Shown here: positions 1 to 5,768 of the stretch, piece by piece
How the letters are laid out: each line of letters opens with the position of its first letter
Numbering within the stretch: position 1 is the first letter of the stretch
Assembly (NCBI GenBank): GCA_017518705.1
Contig: JAFWUC010000005.1
Span: forward strand, 1 to 5,847
Reading direction: 5' to 3'
Length of the DNA: 5,847 nucleotides
Source of the DNA: Clostridia bacterium
GTDB taxonomy: Bacteria; Bacillota_A; Clostridia; Christensenellales; Aristaeellaceae
The notes under the pieces: model-generated
What the model was told of the DNA's origin: nothing
The model's input: only the letters and a program-made list of their open reading frames with translations
Databases searched by the model: none
Position numbers and translations under genes: made by a program

Positions 1-120
1 CATATACGGATTTGAACTGTCATCATGGTACTTTTCATACAATGGCTTATATGCTGTCCGTTGTATTTCAAATACGGTATCTATATCACACTCTCTAAAG
101 CATATAACTTCAATCTCCAC
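1..120 (-). CDS. GNAT-family N-acetyltransferase, N-terminal part (runs off the window)
   Basis: This is the first 40 codons of an acetyltransferase that would transfer an acetyl group from acetyl-CoA to an unknown acceptor. The start is GTG at 120-118, with AAGGTG seven bases upstream and an in-frame TGA three codons before it, so the start is well defined. The peptide reads MEIEVICFRECDID, then TVFEIQRTAYKPLYEKYHDD, then SSNPYM. A beta strand followed by a 'D-TVFEIQ--AYKPLYEKYHDD--NPY' helix is typical of the N-terminus of one group of small bacterial GNAT proteins, as I know the family. The acetyl-CoA motif (R/Q-x-x-G-x-G/A) would lie beyond the window edge and cannot be checked. Codon use is AT-rich (GAT, ATA, GAA, CAT), unlike the GC-rich genes to the right. 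The acceptor substrate is unknown. Confidence 0.72.
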   Translation of the reverse strand, partial: MEIEVICFRECDIDTVFEIQRTAYKPLYEKYHDDSSNPYM

Positions 121-148
121 AGTAGTTCACCTTCACAAATCCCGAGAT

Positions 149-232
149 TTATCGCTTTAAGATCATCCTTATTTCTGTGGCTGAAATATTGGGGCTTGTC
201 ATCTCTGTGCCATCTGGCAGGAATTGCCCCTT
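149..232 (-). pseudogene. Possible 3' end of a gene preceding the AT-rich acetyltransferase
   Basis: A short open stretch in one frame ends with TAA at 151-149, 28 bases before the GTG of the acetyltransferase, a usual operon spacing. It reads KGQFLPDGTEMTSPN and then ISATEIRMILKR. The segment ISATEIR is reminiscent of the ISSTEIR-type motif of nucleotidyltransferases, but the piece is too short to assign. If a sequence junction lies near 232, this would be the tail of a gene whose body is missing. A second frame (81-269) is also open here, so this may be chance. I do not assign a function. Confidence 0.22.
191..230. repeat. Nested short inverted repeats
   Basis: On the plus strand an outer pair GGGGC (191-195) and GCCCC (226-230) encloses an inner pair TGCCA/TGGCA (208-219) with a two-base loop. 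It lies just past the phosphoesterase stop codon and could fold in RNA as a two-part stem. There is no T-tract on the minus strand after it, so it is not a classical intrinsic terminator. It may have no function. Confidence 0.25.
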
Positions 233-243
233 CGCGTTTCCCG

Positions 244-1191
244 TCACGGTTTGGGAACGCCGAACTCAAGGCGTTTGTCGTCCCAGCCCGCGGGTCCGTT
301 GTCCGGCGCCGGGAAGTATGCCTCGGTAAATATATGGCGGTCGTGGCCCCTGAAGAACACGCCCATGTTGCCGTCTGCGTATATGTGCAGAAGCACGCTT
401 CTGCAGTGTTCGCCCCTTATGTTCTCGAAACTTGACACGTCGATCTGGGGCACGTCGTGCCAGTCCACCCAGCAGATGCGCCGCCAGGTATCCTTTTTGC
501 CCCAGCGCCAGTCGCCGATATGGGAATGTCCGTAAAAGTGGATGCGCTCATTCGGGGGCAGGGGCAGCAGTCTGTCCATCAGGTCATGGTCCCGGTTGCA
601 GCCCGAAAAGCCGTAATGCCCGCAGGTGATCATGGGCTGCGTCTCCGCCGCCATCTTCCGCCTGAGCGCCTGTGCGTGTTCGTCCGTGTATGGATAACAT
701 TCCTCGCCCCAGCGCACGTGAGAGTGGGTCACGCTCCAGCCGTTGTCTTTCGCGATGTGGTCGCACAGGAAATACACGGGGTATTCCCCTATCTGCCCGC
801 GAAAGTAAAAGTCTTCGCAGTCCGCCGCAGTGTGCCAGCCAGGATGGTCCTTCACCATTTGGTAAAACGGCATCCATGCGGGCTCGTCTTTGTGGTGGCG
901 GCAATAGTCGTAATCGTGATTGCCGGTGGCGTAGAACAGCGGGATGTCAAGGGACGCAAATGCGTCCTCCTGCAGGCGGCACATGGCTATGAGCCTTTCC
1001 GCGTCCGCTCCCTCCACCGCGTCCCCCAGATACCAGATCTGCTCCGCGGGGCGGCCCAGCTCCTCAAAGTCCGTTATGCCCGCGTTCAGGCAGCGGCGGG
1101 TGTTTTCGGGCAGGCTCTGCTGCAGGTCCGAAAGTATCCAGACCCTGTGCGCCGCCCGGGACAGGGATTCTTTGTATAAAGTGTCGAACAT
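244..1191 (-). CDS. Calcineurin-like metallophosphoesterase
   Basis: This 315-residue protein should be a dimetal phosphoesterase. It has no signal peptide and no membrane segment, so it is probably cytoplasmic. The family motifs occur in order: D22-L-Q24 near the N-terminus, GD at 56-57, GNHD at 90-93, GH at 191-192 and GHSH at 221-224. These are the metal ligands and the general acid region of the fold. The first motif is D-x-Q instead of the usual D-x-H, an uncommon variant. The substrate (phosphomonoester, diester, nucleotide or lipid) cannot be told. The ATG at 1191 follows the glycosidase stop by 27 bases with only a weak ribosome site (GGATAAG), so it is probably cotranscribed and partly coupled with that gene. 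The stop is TGA. Association with a sugar-acting enzyme suggests a role in handling a phosphorylated or phosphodiester-linked glycan, but this is inference. Confidence 0.85.
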   Translation of the reverse strand: MFDTLYKESLSRAAHRVWILSDLQQSLPENTRRCLNAGITDFEELGRPAEQIWYLGDAVEGADAERLIAMCRLQEDAFASLDIPLFYATGNHDYDYCRHHKDEPAWMPFYQMVKDHPGWHTAADCEDFYFRGQIGEYPVYFLCDHIAKDNGWSVTHSHVRWGEECYPYTDEHAQALRRKMAAETQPMITCGHYGFSGCNRDHDLMDRLLPLPPNERIHFYGHSHIGDWRWGKKDTWRRICWVDWHDVPQIDVSSFENIRGEHCRSVLLHIYADGNMGVFFRGHDRHIFTEAYFPAPDNGPAGWDDKRLEFGVPKP

Positions 1192-1218
1192 ATGCTCTTA
1201 TCCGCAGCCGTACCCGCC

Positions 1219-2442
1219 TTACAGGCAGAACGTGTTTTTCCTGTCCAGCCACTTGCCGGAAGTGAAGTCCGGTATGGGCACGGGCAGGCTGCCCATCGCG
1301 ATGCTCTCCTCGCTCAGGGCGGTTATGGACATCCATGCGGCCATGTCATACACGTCGATGGGCGGCACCGTGTCGTCCTGTATGCTCTCTATGAACGACT
1401 TCAGCACCAGATAGTCCATGCCGCCGTGGCCGCCCCTCAGGCCGAACTTTTCGTATTCCTGCCACAGGGGATGCTTGTATTCTTCCATGTATCTTTCGTC
1501 TTTTTCCCAGCGGTGGGTCCAGTGGCCGTTGTCGCCCGGGCTTATGCCCTCCACATAAATGGAACGGTTGTCCTCCATCCACAGGCCCTTCGTGCCCTGC
1601 ACGAGGCCGCCGCGGGAATAAGGCCTGGGCAGCGTGCAGTCGTGCTTGAGGGTGATCGTCTCGCCGTTGGCGCACTTGATCAGGGTAGTCACTATGTCGC
1701 CTTCGTTCACCTGAGCGCGGCTCAAGTCCGTGTCCGGGCGGTGTTCCTTCAGCCACTCGTGAAGGCCCGCGGCCTTGCTGGCCATGGACACCAGCATGGT
1801 CATGCGGTTGCCCCGGTTCAGGTCCAAATAGTTGGCGATGGGCCCCAGCTCGTGGGTGGGATAGAGCTCCCCGTTCCTGTGCAGGAAATGCCTCTGACGG
1901 TAGTGGCGGTTGATGTCGCCGTTGCCCACTTCGTCCCTCAAGTCGTGCAGATAGCCGCCCTCGCAGTGGGTGAGCGTGCCGAAAAAGCCCTTGCGCACCA
2001 TATTGAGCACGGTCAGTTCTTCCTTGCCGTAGCAGCAGTTCTCCAGCAGCATGCACTGAACGCCCGTGGCTTCGCTGGTCTTGACCAGTTCCCAGCATTC
2101 GTCCAGGCTGGTAGCGCCGCCCACTTCGCTGGCTACCCGCTTACCCGCCTTCATCGCGTAAATGCACATGGGGATGTGGGTCTCCCAGCTGGAGAACACG
2201 CACACTGCGTCCACGTTTTTGTCGTCTATGGCGTCGTGCCAGTCGCTGTATCCCGCAGGTGCCGTGCCGCGGTACTTTTTGACCAGTTCCTGCGCCCTGA
2301 GCACCCGGTCCTCGTACACGTCGCACACCGCCGTTACCTGCACGTCTTCCATCTGCAGCAGCGTCTCCGTCTGCCCCATGCCCCTGCCGCCGAAGCCGAT
2401 TATGCCCAGCCGCACGGTGTCGCCTTTTACGCCCATTCTCAT
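1219..2442 (-). CDS. Gfo/Idh/MocA-fold glycosidase, GH109 type (alpha-N-acetylgalactosaminidase-like)
   Basis: This 407-residue protein most resembles family GH109 enzymes, which use a tightly bound NAD to hydrolyse glycosidic bonds by transient oxidation of the sugar. Alpha-N-acetylgalactosaminidase is the founding activity. A Rossmann nucleotide site lies at the N-terminus (GIIGFGGRG, 13-21). Residues matching those I recall as important in the Elizabethkingia enzyme are E134 in LEN, Y164 and H166 in GGYLHDLRD, and Y194 and H197 in LYPTH. The E-to-Y distance of 30 residues is the same in both. The EKP lysine motif of true Gfo/Idh dehydrogenases is replaced by SEVGG (105-109), which also favours GH109. 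It lacks the Tat or lipoprotein signal seen in many GH109 proteins, so it probably acts inside the cell on imported sugars. ATG at 2442 is chosen because GGAGGG lies nine bases upstream. The exact substrate is uncertain, since other specificities exist in the family. Confidence 0.82.
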   Translation of the reverse strand: MRMGVKGDTVRLGIIGFGGRGMGQTETLLQMEDVQVTAVCDVYEDRVLRAQELVKKYRGTAPAGYSDWHDAIDDKNVDAVCVFSSWETHIPMCIYAMKAGKRVASEVGGATSLDECWELVKTSEATGVQCMLLENCCYGKEELTVLNMVRKGFFGTLTHCEGGYLHDLRDEVGNGDINRHYRQRHFLHRNGELYPTHELGPIANYLDLNRGNRMTMLVSMASKAAGLHEWLKEHRPDTDLSRAQVNEGDIVTTLIKCANGETITLKHDCTLPRPYSRGGLVQGTKGLWMEDNRSIYVEGISPGDNGHWTHRWEKDERYMEEYKHPLWQEYEKFGLRGGHGGMDYLVLKSFIESIQDDTVPPIDVYDMAAWMSITALSEESIAMGSLPVPIPDFTSGKWLDRKNTFCL

Positions 2443-2451
2443 TTATATCAT

Positions 2452-2457
2452 CCCTCC
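2452..2457 (-). promoter_or_regulatory. Ribosome binding site of the GH109-type gene
   Basis: GGAGGG sits nine bases before the ATG at 2442. It favours this ATG over the second one two codons later. Confidence 0.7.
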
Positions 2458-2477
2458 AGAGTATCGTTCCGCGCAAT

Positions 2478-2507
2478 ATTATAACGCAGGCGCCGCCTCC
2501 CGGTCAA
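2478..2507 (-). promoter_or_regulatory. Sigma-70-type promoter for glycosidase and phosphoesterase genes
   Basis: On the minus strand a -35 box TTGACC (2507-2502) is followed by an 18-base GC-rich spacer and a perfect -10 box TATAAT (2483-2478). Transcription should start near 2471, giving a leader of about 28 bases. The -35 box contains the TGA stop codon of the upstream acetyltransferase (2506-2504). The promoter is therefore packed into the gene boundary and lets the two downstream genes be expressed independently of the acetyltransferase. Confidence 0.68.
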
Positions 2508-3295
2508 TCGTTCCCGCGAAACAGAGCCTGTTCGTTGTACCTGTCCGCCGCCGCTTTGGGCTTGATGGTCATTTCAGCCCAGGCGGGATAAAAGCCACTG
2601 CTTATCGCCGTTCTCGCCGAGCGGATGTTTGACCAGGCTGCGCAGTAAAAAGGCACCTTGCCCCGCTTTATCGTTTCTGCGGCCAGACGGCTGACCAGCG
2701 CGGAAGCTATGCCCCTTTGGCGGTATTCCGGCAGCACGTCCACTCCTATCTGCCACATGGTGCCGCAGTCCGCAGAGCAGCCCGCCAAGCCCGCAAGCTT
2801 TCCTTTGTCAAAAGCGCTTGCGCGCAGCACATCCAGTTCCCTGCGCGCCTCGCACAGGGCATTGCTCCACCGGGGCAGGTACAATCCTGCGAAGTCCTTT
2901 GGCTCGAGCAGCCTTGTTTCATACCCGCAGGACCGTTCCCTAAGGCGGCGCAGGTCCGGCAGGAAGTATTCCGCCATAAAGCACACCCGGTATCCCGCCT
3001 CCGACAGCCTGTCACTCAGCCAGTTCAGGTTCGGAGTCTCGAACAGGTGATAGAACCCGAACCTGTTCACGTATTCCGTCACCGTTTCGCTGACACTGCC
3101 GGTGACCGCAGCCACCACATTGCTGCCGTATGAGACCAGGTCCGCTGCGATGGGCGGTTCATAGTATTTCCTGGCTCCCTCGCCCACGCGCAGAGGCACT
3201 ATCACGTTCTCCGTTTTAAGAAAGTCCTCCGCCGAGCAGCCGATGTCGCGGGCGGACTATTCAAGCGCGATCCTCACTATATCCGTGTCAGTCAT
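2504..3295 (-). CDS. GNAT acetyltransferase (PF12746-like), interrupted by an in-frame TAG at codon 13
   Basis: Read through the TAG, this is a 263-residue GNAT acetyltransferase; the acceptor substrate is unknown. The C-terminal half carries the acetyl-CoA site: IGVDVLPEYRQRGIASALV, with R/Q-x-x-G-x-A in full-length residues about 192-197. It is followed by GKVPFYCAAWSNIRSA and GFYPAWAEM, strings I associate with the PF12746 group. The longest stop-free frame begins only at GTG 3205, but that start has no properly spaced ribosome site and cuts off conserved sequence. Upstream in the same frame are GCSAEDFLKTENVIV, then codon TAG at 3259-3257, then MTDTDIVRIALE from ATG 3295. GGAGGT lies 11 bases before that ATG. 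Family members, as I recall them, have Gln-Ser-Ala where this gene has TAG-Ser-Ala. A CAG-to-TAG change is the simplest explanation. It is either a recent pseudogene, a suppressed or recoded codon, or a sequence error. The gene's own stop is TGA. Confidence 0.78.
3257..3259 (-). other. In-frame amber codon in the acetyltransferase gene
   Basis: TAG is codon 13 of the frame starting at ATG 3295. It is flanked by IALE upstream and SARDIGCSAEDF downstream, both of which fit the family's N-terminus. One C-to-T change from the Gln codon CAG explains it. No other gene in the GC-rich core contains an internal TAG or ends in TAG. Confidence 0.8.
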
Positions 3296-3306
3296 CTGTC
3301 CGTCAG

Positions 3307-3312
3307 ACCTCC
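3307..3312 (-). promoter_or_regulatory. Ribosome binding site deciding the acetyltransferase start
   Basis: GGAGGT lies 11 bases upstream of ATG 3295. It supports translation starting before the TAG codon and not at GTG 3205. Confidence 0.6.
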
Positions 3313-3372
3313 GTCCGTTTCCCTGCAATGACGATTGCCGAAGCGCCGCCGCATGCAGCGTGTCCGCCGTCC

Positions 3373-3402
3373 ATTATACCGCGCCCGCCGCCGCAGGGTC
3401 AA
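3373..3402 (-). promoter_or_regulatory. Sigma-70-type promoter for the acetyltransferase gene
   Basis: On the minus strand a -35 box TTGACC (3402-3397), an 18-base GC-rich spacer and a perfect -10 box TATAAT (3378-3373) predict a start near 3366 and a leader of about 70 bases before ATG 3295. The layout is the same as the promoter at 2478-2507. It is divergent from the cggR promoter. The remaining bases between the two genes (3296-3536) hold nothing else I can recognise. Confidence 0.7.
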
Positions 3403-3501
3403 CCTTGGAAGCCAATCGGAGTTTTATCCCGAAATTCGTTGAAATCCGCACATATTTACATGTTTTACCCCATTTTTGGCCCAATTTAACACAAATATCA
3501 T

Positions 3502-3530
3502 TTGAAACGCCCTTCCTTTTGTTGTATACT
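3502..3530 (+). promoter_or_regulatory. Sigma-70-type promoter of the cggR-pgk operon
   Basis: A -35 box TTGAAA (3502-3507), a spacer of exactly 17 bases and a -10 box TATACT (3525-3530) predict transcription from about 3537. The surrounding 80 bases are distinctly AT-rich compared with the genes. The CggR-like operator begins about 18 bases after the predicted start, so a bound repressor would block elongation or promoter escape. Confidence 0.75.
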
Positions 3531-3553
3531 TGAGGTAGGTCAGATTTCACCTT

Positions 3554-3590
3554 GCGGGACTTAAAACGTCCCGCCGACAGGAGCCTTTCA
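3554..3590 (+). promoter_or_regulatory. Probable CggR operator (autoregulatory)
   Basis: The Bacillus CggR operator, as I recall it, is CGGGAC-N6-TGTC-N4-CGGGAC-N6-TGTC. Here CGGGAC (3555-3560), six bases and CGTC (3567-3570) match the first repeat in nine of ten positions. The second repeat at the expected spacing (3575-3590) is degenerate and overlaps the ribosome site. The same bases also form a perfect inverted repeat, GCGGGAC (3554-3560) and GTCCCGC (3568-3574). The position between promoter and cggR start matches the Bacillus arrangement. Confidence 0.6.
3579..3583 (+). promoter_or_regulatory. Ribosome binding site choosing the GTG start of cggR
   Basis: AGGAG is seven bases before GTG 3591, directly after the inverted repeat of the operator. 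The in-frame TTG at 3552 has no comparable site. Confidence 0.65.
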
Positions 3591-4631
3591 GTGGACGAAA
3601 CGACGCTTACGCTGATACAGAAACTGGCGCCCGACCTTATGGAGGCGCTCGCCTCCCGGGCGATGGTGCTGGAACGCATAAGCATACTGGGACCCGTGGG
3701 CCGCAGAGCCCTCGCCCAGCGCATGGGTATGCCCGAAAGGGAAGCCAGGATGCTCACCGACACCCTGCGCGCCGACGGGCTTATTGACGTGTCCGCTGCC
3801 GGCATGTTCCTGACCAAGCGGGCGTACGAGATACTGGATTTCGTGCGTGAACTCGTGCGCAGCCGCACGGGACTAGCCAGCCTGGAAGTGCAGCTTATGC
3901 GCCTGCTCAACGTGGGCAGAGTGCGCATAGTGCCCGGTGACGCGGACCTGAATCCCGACGTGCTGGACGAAGTGGGCCGCGTGGCGGGCGAGCGTCTCAG
4001 AAAGACCCTGTCTTCCGGCATGATACTGGCGGTCAACGGCGGCACCAGCGTGCACGCGGTGGCCACCCACATCCCCCGGGGCTCCGACATAAACGTGACC
4101 GTGCTGCCCGCAAGGGGCGGTCTCGGCCGCACGCAGGAGACACAGGCCTCCAACCTGGCGGAGATGATCGCCCTGCGCCTGGGCGGCAAGCACCGCCCTT
4201 TGTACCTGCCCGACAACCTGCCCCAGAGCGCGTTAAAAGAGCTTATCAAACTGGATGAAATAAGAGAGCCGCTGGAGGAGATCCAGCGCGCCGACGTGCT
4301 CCTGTACGGCATCGCCCGGGCGGACGAGATGGCCAGGAACCGCCTTATGAGCGAAAGCTCCATAGACGAGCTGGTCAAAAAAGGCGCGGTAGCGGAAGTG
4401 CTGGGCCACTGTCTGGACATAAACGGTCATCTGCTGGCCTCCGCTTCGGGACTGGGCCTGCCCGAAGACAGCTTTAACCGCATCCCCACCGTGATCGCCG
4501 TAGCCGCGGGCAGCCGCAAGGCGGAAGCGATCCTGGCAGTCACCCGGCATCACCATCACGCCTGCCTGGTGACAGACGAAGGCGCCGCGACCCGCATCAT
4601 GGAGCTGATCCGCGCCGAGAAGGCCCTGTAA
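3591..4631 (+). CDS. cggR: Central glycolytic genes regulator CggR (SorC/DeoR-type repressor)
   Basis: This 346-residue DNA-binding repressor would control lower glycolysis in response to sugar phosphates; fructose-1,6-bisphosphate is the effector in Bacillus. The N-terminus (LIQKLAPDLMEALASR, 8-23) and helix-turn-helix region (about 35-65, starting GPVGRRALAQRMG) match CggR closely. The SorC-type effector domain follows, with NGGTS (149-153), PARGGLG (173-179), GSRKAEAI (307-314) and VTDEGAA (327-333). These lie where the phosphate-binding residues of the Bacillus protein are. I chose GTG at 3591 because AGGAG lies seven bases upstream and the protein then begins where Bacillus CggR does. 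An upstream TTG at 3552 is in frame but would put the operator inside the gene. pgk follows after 42 bases. A run of four histidines (320-323) replaces a less basic stretch and is probably neutral. Confidence 0.92.
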   Translation: MDETTLTLIQKLAPDLMEALASRAMVLERISILGPVGRRALAQRMGMPEREARMLTDTLRADGLIDVSAAGMFLTKRAYEILDFVRELVRSRTGLASLEVQLMRLLNVGRVRIVPGDADLNPDVLDEVGRVAGERLRKTLSSGMILAVNGGTSVHAVATHIPRGSDINVTVLPARGGLGRTQETQASNLAEMIALRLGGKHRPLYLPDNLPQSALKELIKLDEIREPLEEIQRADVLLYGIARADEMARNRLMSESSIDELVKKGAVAEVLGHCLDINGHLLASASGLGLPEDSFNRIPTVIAVAAGSRKAEAILAVTRHHHHACLVTDEGAATRIMELIRAEKAL

Positions 4632-4661
4632 CACAGCGTTCCCTTTCAAAATCATTATAAA

Positions 4662-4666
4662 AGGAG
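4662..4666 (+). promoter_or_regulatory. Ribosome binding site of pgk
   Basis: AGGAG lies seven bases before ATG 4674 in an AT-rich spacer. The optimal match and spacing fit a highly expressed glycolytic gene. No separate promoter or terminator is evident in the 42 bases between cggR and pgk, so they are probably one operon. Confidence 0.65.
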
Positions 4667-4673
4667 AAACATC

Positions 4674-5768
4674 ATGAACAAGCTCACCGTGAAGGACATC
4701 GACGTAAAGGGCAAGAAGATCCTTGTCCGCTGCGACTTCAACGTACCGCTGGACGCTGACAAGAACATCACCGACTACACCCGCATCGACGCGGCGCTGC
4801 CCACCATCAAGTACCTGCTGGACAACGGCGCTGCCGTGATCCTGTGCTCCCACCTGGGCAAGCCCAAGGGCGTCGTGAACGCCAAGTACTCCCTGGCTCC
4901 CGTAGCCGCGGCGCTCACCGAGAAGCTGGGCTTCGAAGTCAAGCTGGCTCCCGACTGCGTAGGCGAAGAAGTCGAGAAGATGGCCAAGGAACTGCCCTGC
5001 GGCAAGGCTATCCTGCTTGAGAACCTGCGCTTCCACGCCGAAGAAGAGGCCAATGATCCCGAGTTCGCCAAGAAGCTCGCTTCCCTGGCCGAGATCTACG
5101 TGTCCGACGCGTTCGGCACCGTACACCGCGCTCACGCTTCCACCGCAGGCGTAGCCGCTTACCTGCCCGCAGTGGCCGGCTTCCTTATCGGCAAGGAGCT
5201 GGACTTCCTGGGCAACGCGGTCGAGAATCCTGCCCGTCCCTTCCTGGCCATCCTGGGCGGCGCCAAAGTCAAGGACAAGCTGGGCGTCATCGGCAACCTG
5301 CTGGAGAAGGTAGACACCCTGATCATCGGCGGCGGCATGGCCTACACCTTCATGAAGGCGCAGGGCGGCAAGATCGGCGACAGCCTGGTAGACGACGAGA
5401 GGCTCGAGCAGGTGCTGGGCTTCATGAAGAAGGCTGAGGAGAAGGGCGTCAAGCTGCTTCTGCCCGTGGACACCCTGATCGCCGACGCGTTCGAGGGCTA
5501 CACCGAGATCAAGACCTGCAAGGCCGGCCAGGTACCGGACGGCTGGCAGGGCCTGGACATCGGTCCCGAATCCATCAAACTGTTCTCCGAAGCCATCAAG
5601 AGCGCCAAGACCATCGTGTGGAACGGCCCCATGGGCGTGTTCGAGAATCCCGATTTCGCCAAGGGCACTCTGGCTGTGGCTACTGCCATGGCGGAGTCTG
5701 ACGCCATCACCATAATCGGCGGCGTAACCCTGAAGGCTGGATTCCAGCAGCTCAGAACACTGATGTAA
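4674..5768 (+). CDS. pgk: Phosphoglycerate kinase, C-terminus lost at a sequence junction
   Basis: Phosphoglycerate kinase converts 1,3-bisphosphoglycerate and ADP to 3-phosphoglycerate and ATP in the cytoplasm. Residues 1-350 are a clear match: the signature [10 protein letters not shown] (18-27), TRID (36-39), SHLGKPKG (59-66), LENLRF (115-120), [12 protein letters not shown] (145-156), LGGAKVKDK (194-202), GGGMAYTF (219-226) and WNGPMGVFE (316-324). After AITIIGG (344-350) the expected glycine-rich GGDS motif, the STGGGASLE segment and the C-terminal helix are absent. In their place are 14 unrelated residues and a TAA. The usual length is about 395 residues, against 364 here. As read, the enzyme should be inactive because part of the nucleotide site and the C-terminal helix are missing. 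Codon use is strongly biased (AAG, AAC, CTG, ATC), as in highly expressed genes. The break coincides with a change to AT-richer sequence, so a chimeric join or insertion is more likely than a simple frameshift. Confidence 0.9.
   Translation: MNKLTVKDIDVKGKKILVRCDFNVPLDADKNITDYTRIDAALPTIKYLLDNGAAVILCSHLGKPKGVVNAKYSLAPVAAALTEKLGFEVKLAPDCVGEEVEKMAKELPCGKAILLENLRFHAEEEANDPEFAKKLASLAEIYVSDAFGTVHRAHASTAGVAAYLPAVAGFLIGKELDFLGNAVENPARPFLAILGGAKVKDKLGVIGNLLEKVDTLIIGGGMAYTFMKAQGGKIGDSLVDDERLEQVLGFMKKAEEKGVKLLLPVDTLIADAFEGYTEIKTCKAGQVPDGWQGLDIGPESIKLFSEAIKSAKTIVWNGPMGVFENPDFAKGTLAVATAMAESDAITIIGGVTLKAGFQQLRTLM

Noticed and set aside
191..230. Intrinsic terminator after the phosphoesterase
   Set aside because: The stems are short and nested, and no T-tract follows on the minus strand.
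1192..2484. A 430-codon open frame on the plus strand opposite the GH109-type gene
   Set aside because: It is the antisense shadow of a conserved enzyme gene. The protein is rich in Val, Ala and His, with no recognisable domain.
3203..3205. GTG as the real start of the acetyltransferase
   Set aside because: The only nearby ribosome-like bases are three bases away, which is too close. Conserved family sequence continues upstream to an ATG with a good ribosome site.
3257..3259. Pyrrolysine insertion at the TAG
   Set aside because: Pyrrolysine is known mainly in methylamine methyltransferases, and the position fits Gln in this family. A CAG-to-TAG change is simpler.
3552..3554. TTG as the start of cggR
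   Set aside because: There is no ribosome site before it, it would place the operator inside the gene, and GTG 3591 has an ideal site and matches the Bacillus N-terminus.
3374..4420. A 348-codon Ser/Arg-rich open frame opposite cggR
   Set aside because: It is antisense to CggR. The Ser/Arg-rich composition is typical of a shadow frame, and it crosses the cggR promoter and operator.
5724..5768. A simple one-base frameshift in pgk
   Set aside because: None of the three forward frames after 5724 restores the GGDS or STGGGASLE segments, so the family sequence is truly missing.
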